Shown here: piece by piece, positions 1 through 7,991 of the stretch
How positions within the stretch are numbered: the first letter of the stretch is position 1
Layout: each line of letters starts with the position of its first letter
NCBI GenBank assembly: GCA_900553365.1
Contig: USDL01000021.1
Location: 1 to 19,405 of the forward strand
Origin: an uncultured Clostridium sp.
Lineage (GTDB): Bacteria > Bacillota > Clostridia > TANB77 > CAG-508
Length of the DNA stretch: 19,405 nucleotides
Direction: 5' to 3'
Notes under the pieces: generated by a model
What the model was told of the DNA's origin: nothing
The model's input: only the letters and a program-made list of their open reading frames with translations
The model's database searches: none
Position numbers and translations under genes: made by a program

Positions 1-277
1 CTGCTTCTCCTCCAAGTTTTTGAGCTTCTGCTATTGCATGAAGTGCAAGTGTTGTCTTACCAGAAGATTCTGGGCCAAATATTTCTATAATTCTTCCTCT
101 TGGAATACCTCCAATTCCTAGTGCTATATCTAAGCTTAATGCTCCTGTTGGAATTGCCTCAACATTCATTGCTTGGTATTCCCCAAGTTTCATAACTGAA
201 CCTTTACCAAATTGTTTCTCAATTTGCCCTAATGCTGCTTCTAGTGCTTTTTTCTTTTCTAAATTATCTGTACTCAT
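1..277 (-). CDS. recA: Recombinase RecA, N-terminal part (cut by window edge)
   Basis: The first 92 residues of RecA are visible; the gene continues past the left edge. RecA forms ATP-dependent filaments on single-stranded DNA, catalyses strand exchange and stimulates LexA self-cleavage. The N-terminal helix and the 'LGQIEKQFGKGSVMKLG' segment are typical, and the Walker A motif GPESSGKTT is at residues 68-76. The ATG at 277 is preceded by a strong TAGGAGG ribosome binding site. A consensus-like promoter and a dyad resembling a LexA box lie upstream, so SOS control is likely. There is no in-frame CGG codon in the visible part. The identification is secure; only the C-terminal part is missing. 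Confidence 0.97.
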   Translation of the reverse strand, partial: MSTDNLEKKKALEAALGQIEKQFGKGSVMKLGEYQAMNVEAIPTGALSLDIALGIGGIPRGRIIEIFGPESSGKTTLALHAIAEAQKLGGEA

Positions 278-298
278 AAAAATCCTCCTAATTTATTT

Positions 299-312
299 CA
301 AACCTTTGTTTG
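299..312. promoter_or_regulatory. Candidate LexA (SOS) operator of recA
   Basis: Perfect 5-bp dyad CAAAC-CTTT-GTTTG lying between the recA -10 element and its start codon, roughly over the expected transcription start. Gram-positive LexA/DinR boxes have the form CGAAC-N4-GTTCG, so this is the same architecture with A/T substituted at one position of each arm. Position in front of recA supports the call; binding is inferred. Confidence 0.5.
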
Positions 313-317
313 GTATT

Positions 318-345
318 ATTATATATGTTTTTAAAAAAATGTCAA
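318..345 (-). promoter_or_regulatory. Sigma-70-type promoter of recA
   Basis: Perfect -35 TTGACA (340-345, minus strand) and perfect -10 TATAAT (318-323) with a 16-bp spacer, about 40 bp upstream of the recA start codon. Confidence 0.8.
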
Positions 346-469
346 TACTTTTTTCAAAAGTTTTTGTAAAAAATTTTCTCCCAATTACTTTTAGTATTAA
401 ATCATATTTTGTAATAAAATTCAAGTAAAATTTTTAATATTTTTGCTAATTGGTGGATATAATGCAAAC

Positions 470-493
470 AGAGCCTTAACTTCTTAAGGCTCT
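470..493 (-). terminator. Hairpin terminator after glyQS
   Basis: Perfect 10-bp stem (AGAGCCTTAA / TTAAGGCTCT) with a 4-nt loop, 20 nt past the glyQS stop. On the minus strand only a short T-rich tail follows (TTTGCATT); on the plus strand the tail is a better T-run. It is therefore a plausible but not ideal terminator for glyQS. Confidence 0.55.
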
Positions 494-512
494 GCTTTTT
501 TAATAAGATATT

Positions 513-1898
513 CTAGAATGTTATTTTTTCATCTATCCATTTTTCTAAGTCTTCAATTTTTACTCTTACTTGCTCCATTGTATCTCTATCTCTTATTGTT
601 ACTGAGTTATCGTTTTCTGTTTCAAAGTCTATTGTTATACAATATGGTGTTCCTATTTCATCTTCTCTTCTATATCTTTTTCCTATACTACCTGCTTCAT
701 CATATTCGCACATATATTTCTTTGATAACTTAGTAAAAATTTCTTCTGCCTTTGGACTTAACTTTTTAGATAAAGGTAAAACTGCAACCTTGTATGGTGC
801 TAAAGCTGGGTGTAAATGTAACACTGTTCTTGTATCACCCTCTGCAATTTCTTCTTCATCATAAGCATTGCAAAGAAATGCAAGTGCCACTCTATCACAA
901 CCAAGTGATGGCTCTACACAATATGGTATAAATTTTTCCCCTGTCTCTTGGTCTAAGTATGTAAAGTCTTCTTTTGAATGTTCCATGTGTTGTTTTAAAT
1001 CGTAATCTGTTCTATCAGCAATTCCCCAAAGTTCGCCCCATCCAAATGGGAATTTGAACTCTATATCAGTTGTTCCCTTACTATAGAAGCAAAGCTCCTC
1101 TGGAGAGTGATCTCTTAGTCTTAAACTTTCCTCATTCATTCCTAAACTTAAAAGCCAGTCCTTACAAAAAGCTCTCCAATATTTAAACCATTCCATATCA
1201 GTACCCGGCTTGCAGAAAAACTCTAATTCCATTTGCTCAAACTCACGTATTCTAAACAAGAAATTACCTGGTGTTATTTCATTTCTAAAAGATTTACCAA
1301 CTTGACCAATACCCATTGGAAGTTTTCTTCTTGTTGTTCTTAATACATTTTTAAAATTAACAAAAATACCCTGTGCAGTCTCTGGTCTTAAATACAACTC
1401 AGATTTTGAATCCTCAGTTACACCTTGGAAAGTTTTAAACATTAAGTTAAACTTTCTAATAGAAGTAAAATTACTTGCACCACAATCTGGACACTTTATT
1501 CCATTCTCATGAATAAAATCTACCATCTTCTCATCAGACCAGCCATCAACAACTTCCTCTTTGTTATTTTCTTTTAGCCAATCCTCAATTAACTTATCAG
1601 CTCTATGTCTTGTTTTACAGGATTTACAATCAATAAGAGGATCACTAAACCCTCCAACATGACCAGAAGCAACCCATGTCTCTGGATTCATAAGAATTGC
1701 CGCATCAAGCCCTACATTATACTTATTCTCCTGAATAAACTTCTTCATCCACGCTCTCTTAACATTATTCTTAAACTCAACCCCCAAAGGTCCATAATCC
1801 CAAGAATTAGCAAGCCCACCATAAATCTCAGAGCCCGGATATATATACCCCCTACTTTTGCATAAATTCACAATTTTTTCCATTGATTTTTCTTTCAT
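513..1898 (-). CDS. glyQS: Glycyl-tRNA synthetase, class II, single-chain dimeric type
   Basis: Charges tRNA-Gly with glycine in the cytoplasm. The 461 residues match the usual length of the dimeric alpha2 enzyme rather than the tetrameric GlyQ+GlyS type. Class II motif 2 is at about 197-228 (FRNEITPGNFLFRIREFEQ), motif 3 with GCDRVALA at 333-340, and an anticodon-binding domain occupies the last ~90 residues. Cysteine pairs C91/C94 and C136/C139 look like a zinc site. The ATG at 1898 was kept; an internal Met follows at residue 6, and a GGGA-type ribosome binding site lies about 11 nt upstream. No T-box leader is visible, although T-boxes often control glycyl-tRNA synthetase genes in Firmicutes. 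No in-frame CGG. Confidence 0.97.
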   Translation of the reverse strand: MKEKSMEKIVNLCKSRGYIYPGSEIYGGLANSWDYGPLGVEFKNNVKRAWMKKFIQENKYNVGLDAAILMNPETWVASGHVGGFSDPLIDCKSCKTRHRADKLIEDWLKENNKEEVVDGWSDEKMVDFIHENGIKCPDCGASNFTSIRKFNLMFKTFQGVTEDSKSELYLRPETAQGIFVNFKNVLRTTRRKLPMGIGQVGKSFRNEITPGNFLFRIREFEQMELEFFCKPGTDMEWFKYWRAFCKDWLLSLGMNEESLRLRDHSPEELCFYSKGTTDIEFKFPFGWGELWGIADRTDYDLKQHMEHSKEDFTYLDQETGEKFIPYCVEPSLGCDRVALAFLCNAYDEEEIAEGDTRTVLHLHPALAPYKVAVLPLSKKLSPKAEEIFTKLSKKYMCEYDEAGSIGKRYRREDEIGTPYCITIDFETENDNSVTIRDRDTMEQVRVKIEDLEKWIDEKITF

Positions 1899-1927
1899 AC
1901 TCTCACGTCCCTTTCATAACTTATGAT

Positions 1928-1956
1928 ATTTTATACTATTTTTATAATATAATCAA
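1928..1956 (-). promoter_or_regulatory. Promoter of glyQS
   Basis: Minus-strand -35 TTGATT (1951-1956), 17-bp spacer and -10 TAAAAT (1928-1933), 30 bp upstream of the glyQS start. The sequence just before the -35 (AAAAAAGTATTGA) is shared with the recA promoter. Confidence 0.6.
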
Positions 1957-2020
1957 TACTTTTTTAAAAAATGTTACTCAAAATATATTATGTTATCTTT
2001 ACTATTTTTATTTTTCTCCC

Positions 2021-2120
2021 TGTGGATACTGTGGATAACTCTGTTAATAACTCATATCATTGAAGTTTATTCTTGTCGATTTTTGTCTTTTTATGCACTT
2101 TTGTCTCTCTGTTCTCCACA
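2021..2120. promoter_or_regulatory. Cluster of DnaA-box-like nonamers
   Basis: In the 267-bp gap between glyQS and the DUF1294 gene. A perfect TTATCCACA box on the minus strand (2030-2038) directly abuts a one-mismatch box GTATCCACA (2021-2029). Weaker relatives are TTATTAACA (2042-2050, minus) and TTCTCCACA (2112-2120, plus). The consensus is the standard bacterial DnaA box. A regulatory or DnaA-titration role is inferred; no dnaA or dnaN is nearby. Confidence 0.45.
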
Positions 2121-2165
2121 TTTTTATTATTTATAGTTTTTATGTGTACCATAAATTTATTTACA

Positions 2166-2450
2166 TCACCTTGTTAAAAATATTCCTACCGCTACTAAAA
2201 TCTCAAATATCAATATAGCCGGAAACCCAACTACAAATCTTGCTTTTTTAGTCTTATGTCTAAACACATACATTCCAGCTATTCCGCCTATTCCACCACC
2301 TATAGCTACCAACATAAACAATGTTCTTTCCGGAATTCTTCTCCTCGCTTTTTCCGCCTTCCTCTTATCACTAAACATTGCCAAAAATGTTACCAAATTT
2401 ATAACCACTAAATATATAGCAATATTTTTAACTGTTAATAACTTCTCCAT
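2166..2450 (-). CDS. DUF1294 family small membrane protein
   Basis: A 94-residue protein with about three membrane segments (about residues 8-28, 46-62 and 70-92). The family signature is clear: a DK..A motif after the first helix, RRIPERTLF at 37-45, a Gly-rich helix (GGGIGGIAGM), and FRHKTKKARF at 63-72. The function of DUF1294 proteins is unknown, and I do not assign one. The ATG is preceded by an AGGAGG site. It lies downstream of the HU gene, with HU's strong terminator only 18 bp before its start, so it is either expressed by read-through or from a promoter overlapping that terminator. No in-frame CGG. Confidence 0.85.
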   Translation of the reverse strand: MEKLLTVKNIAIYLVVINLVTFLAMFSDKRKAEKARRRIPERTLFMLVAIGGGIGGIAGMYVFRHKTKKARFVVGFPAILIFEILVAVGIFLTR

Positions 2451-2468
2451 TTTTCCTCCTTCTGTTTG

Positions 2469-2491
2469 AAAAAAGCGACCTTAAAGGTCGC
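2469..2491 (-). terminator. Rho-independent terminator of the HU gene
   Basis: GC-rich 7-bp stem (GCGACCT / AGGTCGC, 2475-2491) with a 3-nt loop, followed on the minus strand by six T residues (2474-2469). It is placed 24 nt after the HU stop codon. Confidence 0.85.
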
Positions 2492-2514
2492 CTCTATTAT
2501 AATTTATATAAACT

Positions 2515-2793
2515 TTATTTTTTGTTTACTAAATCTTTTAATGCTTTACCAGCTTTAAATACTGGAGCTTTTGATGCAGGTATTTTGATTTCTTCTTTTG
2601 TCTGTGGGTTTCTACCTTTTCTAGCTGCTCTTTTTCTAACTTCAAAAGAACCAAATCCAACTAATTGAACTTTATCTCCTTCAATTAATGCTTCTGTTAT
2701 TACATCAACAAATGCGTTTACAGATGCTTCTGCTCCTTTTTTAGTGTCTCCTGTTTTTGCAGCTATTGCTGCGATTAATTCAGCTTTGTTCAT
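2515..2793 (-). CDS. hup: HU family DNA-binding protein
   Basis: A 92-residue nucleoid-associated protein that bends and compacts DNA as a dimer. It has the full HU fold: an N-terminal helical dimerisation part (MNKAELIAAIAAKTG), the conserved VQLVGFGSFEVRKRAARKGR core at about 42-61, the beta-arm with NPQTKEEIKIPA (proline at the tip), and the C-terminal FKAGKALKDLVN helix. Length is canonical for bacterial HU. The ATG follows a strong AGGAGG site (spacing about 8). It is monocistronic or nearly so, with its own terminator. No in-frame CGG. Confidence 0.97.
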   Translation of the reverse strand: MNKAELIAAIAAKTGDTKKGAEASVNAFVDVITEALIEGDKVQLVGFGSFEVRKRAARKGRNPQTKEEIKIPASKAPVFKAGKALKDLVNKK

Positions 2794-2917
2794 TTAAAAC
2801 TACCTCCTATAAAGTTTGTATTTGATATATAACTATATCTACTATTTAGTTATTTCGCCATATTTGGCTAAAATCCTTCTTTTTTTTTCTCATGATTTTT
2901 TATTTTTCTTTATTTTC

Positions 2918-4532
2918 TCATGTTTTTTTAAGACTTTCGCTTCTTTTTTTAAGTATTTTATTTCCATAAGGCAACATATTGAATTCCTCTGGTGACAGTA
3001 TTTTCAAGCATATTATGGACATTCCATAAACAAAAGTTCCAATTATTAAAGCAAAGATTAAATTTGAATTTTGAAACATAGAATTTTTAAAATAATTGTA
3101 AAAAACATAAGCAGATATTATCATAAAAGCCGTTCCAAGTAATGGTTTTATTACAAATTTTACTATATTAAAATGTATTTTTAAGTTTTTCTGCAAATAA
3201 TAAAAACTTATTATGAATATAACTATATGGCTAATTATTGTAGATATTATTGCACCATTTATATTTAGTTCTTTTATTGGTACTAATATAAGGTTCAAAA
3301 CTAATTTTACCAATGCACCTATCCCGGCTGCAATAGCAGGCTCCTTTACCCTTTTTAACCCTTGCAATATTCCACCTATAGTTTGTGTTATTGCTACAAA
3401 AACTATACTTAATGAACACAATTTTAGCATTGTTTTGCCTAAATATGCATTAGGAAATAATAATTTTAATATTGGCTCTGCAAAAACAAACAATACAGCT
3501 GTACATGGAAGAGATATTAGTATTGTTGCAAGTATTGAAAATTTTATTCTCTTTTTTGCTTTCTCCATCTCACCAGTAGCTTGTGATGCTGCTATAGCTG
3601 GTATTAATGTTATTGCAAATGCTATATTAAAAGAATATGGTAATACAACTAATCCTTCAACTTTTCCTGTTAAAATACCATACTGTAGCTTTGCGTCTTC
3701 TGCTTCCATAAACTCACTCATTATATTAACTACTGTGAAAGCATCTATTGTTTTATTTGCAGCAGATATTAGCGAAGTTATAGCTATTGGAATAGTTATG
3801 TATAATATGTTTCTTATTATTTTACCTACACTTTCTTTTGGTTGTGTAGTTGATGTTATAACATCTTTCCATATTTCTTTCTTATTATTAATGTAAAAAA
3901 TATATAAATATATTAAACTAAAACTGCTTGCAATAGTCGCAGTTATTGCAGCTCCAGCAACCATTACAACAGTATTTTGATTAGAAATTCTTGAAATAAA
4001 TTCTACCATTAATATAGTTAACGCTGTTTTTAGTATTTGCTCTATAGTTTGAGAATTTGCTGTTACAGAAATTTTTTCTCTTCCATTAAAGTATCCTCTA
4101 AGTACTGAAGTAATTGAAACTATAAATATTGAAGGTGATAGTGCAATTATTGTCATTTCAGCCTCTGGTATGCCTAAATATGTATCAGCAATTCTTTTTG
4201 CATAGCAAAATAATATTGATGTTCCCATAAATCCTATTATTCCAAATATAGATATCGCAATTTTGAATATTTTATATGCTCCTTTATTGTCTCCTATTGC
4301 AACTCTGCTTGATATTAAACCGTGATATTGCACTTGGAACTCCAATAGAGGTTATTGCTAAAAACAATGTGTAAACCTGAAATCCTGCCGAATATATAGC
4401 ATTTCCTGCATCACCAAATCCTGATTTATTTGTAAGGTATATTTTATATATTAATCCAACTATTTTTATAATAAATTGTGACACCATTAAAACAATTACA
4501 CCTTGCATAAAATTTTGCTTATTTTTTTTCAA
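2918..4532 (-). CDS. SpoVB/MurJ-like flippase (MOP superfamily), read with one +1 frameshift
   Basis: Multi-pass membrane protein of the MviN/SpoVB/polysaccharide-flippase group, which moves lipid-linked cell-wall or polysaccharide precursors across the membrane. The N-terminal part (residues 1-70) contains the typical GLIYKIYLTNKSGFGDAGNAIY and IGVPSAIS motifs. The rest follows in the +1 frame after codon 71, a CGG, continuing LISSRVAIGDNKGA exactly where relatives do. The joined protein is about 537 residues, a normal family length, with some 12-14 hydrophobic segments. The start is TTG at 4532, six bases after GGAGGG. Everything apart from the single frame change is intact, which argues against decay. 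The frame is restored by skipping one base at 4320-4322. The exact substrate cannot be told from sequence. Confidence 0.85.
4320..4322 (-). other. CGG codon at +1 frameshift site in the flippase gene
   Basis: Zero-frame context TCA CGG TTT. Without a shift the frame stops about 12 codons later; with +1 (skip C, read GGT, or read CGG and skip T) the conserved LISSRVAIG segment follows. It is the only in-frame CGG of this gene. Confidence 0.75.
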
Positions 4533-4603
4533 GTCTTTCCCTCCACTTTCATTTAAGTTATTAAAGTTTATGGGAATTTTTGTAATAAAATTACTAAAAA
4601 GAC

Positions 4604-4632
4604 TTGTTTTTTTTTTTATTTTATAGGATAAT
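4604..4632 (+). promoter_or_regulatory. Candidate promoter of the VirD4-like gene
   Basis: -35 TTGTTT (4604-4609) and -10 GATAAT (4627-4632) with a 17-bp spacer, in the 138-bp divergent gap to the flippase gene. The predicted transcript starts about 30 nt before the GTG start codon. Confidence 0.5.
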
Positions 4633-4670
4633 ATATATGTATAAACTTGAGTTTTATTGGAGGAATTATT

Positions 4671-6980
4671 GTGAAATTATTCGATAAATTTTTAGGTGTT
4701 TTAAAAACTGATAGAAACACATTTTTTACATATATTTTTACTTTATTAACAGCATACATATTAGTAGATAGAATTGTTGAAATTATAATGATATGTTTTA
4801 CTGGAGTTTCTGTTAATTATTGGGGACCAATTACCTACACATTAGCTATAGCTTGTCCTGTTTTTGCATTTGCATTTTCGTATCCTTCAAAATTTGCAAA
4901 ATCAGATAAGGTAAAATTATCATTTTTTTACGCATTTTGGGTTGCATTTTACATTGTTGTAGTTTCAATGTTTATCCAATGGATTAATAGATTATCTTGG
5001 ATTGGAGTATTTACAGTACCAAATGCAAACGATTTTCTATCAACATTTGGAAAAGCAACTAAAAGAGCTTTTTCAGTGGTGCCAATTTACATTATTATAG
5101 TTACATTTTACAAATTATTTTTCTGGTTATATAAAATAATTAATGATCCAATTTTTCCTAGCTCTTACAAAGAATCTATTCTTGATTTTCCAGGTATAGA
5201 TATAACAAGTGCTCCTGAAAGTACTGGACCATATAGTTTTGAAATTGCTATATGTAATGATAGGGGAACAGGTAAACCAGTTAAAATATTAGAAAAGAGA
5301 AGATTTGAAACAACTTTAATTGTTGGACCTTCTGGTACTGGAAAATCTGCATTGGTTATGGAACCAATGATGGCAAGAGATATAGAGAAAAAATACTTTT
5401 TACGTGAGACTTCTAAAGAACTTGGATATGATGCATTAAAGAATGGTTTAGCTACTTTAAATTGTCCTTATGATAAAGATTACCTAAATGAACATTTCGT
5501 ATTAAATATGCTTACACCTGTTGAGGGTAAAGAAAAAGCATACAAAGAATATATGAAAAAATTAATATATGGTGTAATGCCTGATGGAACAATTACTTAC
5601 AAAAACCTAGGTTTAGCTTCACTTACACCTGACCAAGAACAAACTTATAGAATGGTAGATATAGCTAAGAATTTTGGAATACCAGTACATCTTATTGATC
5701 CATTAGATTCAAATTCTCCTGGTTTAAATCCATTTACACTACCTACTCCTTCACTTGCTGGTTTAATGATTTCGCTTGTTATTCAAAGCTTATATGAAGC
5801 TTCAAGCGCAACAGCAGAACTAGTATATATGAAAGATTTAGCTTACCAAGCTATTCAAAATATATGTGTATTTTTAGGTGTAATGTATCCTAAACGCCAT
5901 AATGGTGATTTACCAACATTAGAGGACGTTTTACATTGCCTAACAGACTTTGATTTAGTTGAAGAATTATGTGAAGATTTAAAAACTGATCCAGAATTAG
6001 CAAAACAATATGAATTCCAAATTGCATATTTTGAACAACATTTTTACAAAAATGCTACTGGTCGTAAAGATATGCAAAGATATGTACACTTTGCAACAGC
6101 TCAACTTGAGGAATTGCTAAGAGCTGGATGTGTAAGAGATATTATTTGTAGAAGACGTAATAACCTAAACCTTAATAAGGCACTTGAAAACGGTGAAGTA
6201 ATTTTAATGTGTACAAGACCTTCTGATATTGGTGGCGTACCTCATGCTGGATTTGGTCGTTTCTTCCTAACATTACTTATGTGTGCAACAGAAGGACGTC
6301 CTGGAAATGAAAAATCAAGAACACCATATTTCTTATATGTAGATGAATTTGATAAATATTCTGTTCCTTTATTTACAGATATATTTACAGTATTTAGAAA
6401 ATTCAAAGTTGGTACTATATTTGCAATTCCTAATTTAGGAAGCCTAGGCGGAGTTGGTAGTCCTCTTATGAACTCACTACTTTCAAACTGCTCAACAAAA
6501 GTTTCTTTTGGTAACTGTACTCCAGCAGAATATCAATGGTGGGAGCAAGAATTTGGAAAAAGACGTGAATGGAAGGCACCTAACAGTTATGATGCAAGCA
6601 AAATTGATGGTATTAATTGGGAATGGGTTGACCACATGAAAGTTGCCAAAATACAAGGTTTGAAGTTTAAGTCTTGTATTTACAAAACAAAGGATAAGAA
6701 AGGTAAAAATGTGGTAAATTTTGCAACTGTTGACTTTGTAGAATCAAAATACAAAGAACCTCATAAGGTTAAAAAATATAATTTTGATAAGTTTAATAAT
6801 GGTGGTGCAAGGCATGAAGAAACAAAGAAACCTAGAAAGCCAAAGTTTAATCCTGATAATATAGATTTTGATGATGCAGAGACTGACCCAGTTCAAACAG
6901 ATATAAGCGATTCAAGCTACCTATTCAATAATGAGGATGCTGTAAGCTTTAACTTAAATAACAATAATAAAAAACAATAA
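4671..6980 (+). CDS. VirD4/TraG-like type IV coupling ATPase
   Basis: A 769-residue membrane-anchored P-loop ATPase related to the coupling proteins that feed DNA into conjugative type IV secretion systems. Four N-terminal membrane helices (about 20-42, 53-71, 84-103, 133-154) precede the motor domain. Walker A GPSGTGKS is at 219-226 and a Walker B-like FLYVDEFD has its acidic pair near 558-559; a TraG-type segment (GTIFAIPNLGSLGG) follows. The C-terminal ~80 residues are polar and low-complexity, ending in an Asn/Lys tail. I chose GTG at 4671 because GGAGGA lies six bases upstream; an upstream in-frame TTG at 4647 lacks a site. It is the only plus-strand gene. No relaxase or VirB4 gene is in view, so a working conjugation system cannot be claimed. 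No in-frame CGG. Confidence 0.85.
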   Translation: MKLFDKFLGVLKTDRNTFFTYIFTLLTAYILVDRIVEIIMICFTGVSVNYWGPITYTLAIACPVFAFAFSYPSKFAKSDKVKLSFFYAFWVAFYIVVVSMFIQWINRLSWIGVFTVPNANDFLSTFGKATKRAFSVVPIYIIIVTFYKLFFWLYKIINDPIFPSSYKESILDFPGIDITSAPESTGPYSFEIAICNDRGTGKPVKILEKRRFETTLIVGPSGTGKSALVMEPMMARDIEKKYFLRETSKELGYDALKNGLATLNCPYDKDYLNEHFVLNMLTPVEGKEKAYKEYMKKLIYGVMPDGTITYKNLGLASLTPDQEQTYRMVDIAKNFGIPVHLIDPLDSNSPGLNPFTLPTPSLAGLMISLVIQSLYEASSATAELVYMKDLAYQAIQNICVFLGVMYPKRHNGDLPTLEDVLHCLTDFDLVEELCEDLKTDPELAKQYEFQIAYFEQHFYKNATGRKDMQRYVHFATAQLEELLRAGCVRDIICRRRNNLNLNKALENGEVILMCTRPSDIGGVPHAGFGRFFLTLLMCATEGRPGNEKSRTPYFLYVDEFDKYSVPLFTDIFTVFRKFKVGTIFAIPNLGSLGGVGSPLMNSLLSNCSTKVSFGNCTPAEYQWWEQEFGKRREWKAPNSYDASKIDGINWEWVDHMKVAKIQGLKFKSCIYKTKDKKGKNVVNFATVDFVESKYKEPHKVKKYNFDKFNNGGARHEETKKPRKPKFNPDNIDFDDAETDPVQTDISDSSYLFNNEDAVSFNLNNNNKKQ

Positions 6981-6985
6981 AATAT

Positions 6986-7020
6986 AGAGACGAATTTTAT
7001 GATTCGTCTCTTTCTTTTTT
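6986..7020. terminator. Bidirectional terminator between convergent genes
   Basis: Perfect 10-bp stem (AGAGACGAAT / ATTCGTCTCT) with a 6-nt loop at 6986-7011, followed by a T-rich run on the plus strand and preceded by an A-rich run that forms the T-tail on the minus strand. It separates the VirD4-like gene from the gene ending at 7019. Confidence 0.8.
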
Positions 7021-7954
7021 ACTCTAGAACTTTTAAATCTAATTCTTGTATTTTGTACTTTCCTGTTTCTTTATCTAAAACAAATTCTGTTAATGATTTT
7101 TCTAGGCTTGTATTATTTTGTTTTAAATCAGTTGTGAAGTATATTTTTGTATTTGATATTTCTAGTTTATTTTGAACAATTACCTTAAATGCTTCTATTG
7201 TATGCTTATCATCTTCACATAAAAGAACTAATACTGGTTTTGTTTCATATCCTGAATCAAATTGTACAAAGTTTTCATAAAAGTCTTTTAGTAATTTCAT
7301 TCTATCAATTAATTTTTTCTCCCAGTCCTCTTCTCTTCTTACTGCTTCAAATAGTAAGTCTGCTGACTTTCCTGCTTTGCTTAATTTTACTGCTGCATGC
7401 AATTTGAATGTTTTTCCTGTTTGTTTCCCGTTTAAAGCTGGTTTAACCGTATAGCTTTCAAATGATTTTACTTTTCTTAAATATGAGATAATTACTTGAT
7501 TTCCTGCTAATCTCTTTTTTATCATACTTACTGGTTTTGTATTATCTGTTGGTTGCCATTTACACTCTACACCTCTTGAATTTAATAAATACTTACCCAT
7601 TTTTTCTAAGCTATATATTCTATAAATTCCTTTTCCATCTTCTGCTGTAAAATAGTATCTTGTAAGTATTTTCATTTTAATTAATTGCTCTAATTTATTA
7701 TTTAATTTATCTTGAGATTTTACATCAATTCCTCTTACCTCTAGTATTTGATATATTTGTCTTGATGTTATAAATTCAAATTCGTTTACTAATTCTAATA
7801 TTTTAAAATGTATATCAGTTATATGACCAATATTTATCTTATTTATTATTTGGTTTATAGAAACATACCCATCTTTTCCATCAAATGTTTTAATTTCTCC
7901 CTCTCTCATTGCAAATGGAGATATGTTTGTTTTTATTTCTTCATCTGATACCAT
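7019..7954 (-). CDS. Replic_Relax-like protein with N-terminal winged helix
   Basis: A 311-residue soluble protein. Residues about 45-130 form a winged-helix-like region (ITSRQIYQIL ... LEQLIKMKILTRYY ... YRIYSLEKMGKYLL), the pattern of the replication-relaxation (Replic_Relax) family found on mobile elements. The second half has LLFEAVRREEDW, a long amphipathic helix and KPVLVLLCED, reminiscent of a PD-(D/E)XK-like nuclease fold, although this is only a resemblance. It sits tail-to-tail with the coupling ATPase gene, a pairing common in conjugative elements. The ATG is preceded by a strong AGGAGG. It begins 37 bp after the rluB stop and may be co-transcribed with it. No in-frame CGG. Confidence 0.6.
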   Translation of the reverse strand: MVSDEEIKTNISPFAMREGEIKTFDGKDGYVSINQIINKINIGHITDIHFKILELVNEFEFITSRQIYQILEVRGIDVKSQDKLNNKLEQLIKMKILTRYYFTAEDGKGIYRIYSLEKMGKYLLNSRGVECKWQPTDNTKPVSMIKKRLAGNQVIISYLRKVKSFESYTVKPALNGKQTGKTFKLHAAVKLSKAGKSADLLFEAVRREEDWEKKLIDRMKLLKDFYENFVQFDSGYETKPVLVLLCEDDKHTIEAFKVIVQNKLEISNTKIYFTTDLKQNNTSLEKSLTEFVLDKETGKYKIQELDLKVLE

Positions 7955-7991
7955 AAAAAGCCTCCTAGATTTATACTATATTCCTATTATA

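Noticed and set aside
2021..2120. DnaA-box cluster as the chromosome origin
   Set aside because: No dnaA, dnaN, rpmH or gidA nearby and too few boxes; retained only as a regulatory candidate.
2857..2868. Perfect 12-bp palindrome GCCATATTTGGC upstream of hup
   Set aside because: Short, no T-run for a terminator, and a single copy; could be chance or an operator, but nothing supports either.
3213..3896. Long plus-strand ORF of 227 codons
   Set aside because: Lies wholly antisense to the flippase, has no ribosome binding site and reflects AT-rich codon bias of the opposite strand.
2918..4532. Flippase region as two separate genes or a pseudogene
   Set aside because: The two frames join without loss of any conserved residue and the rest is intact; the break fits the CGG pattern seen in two other genes.
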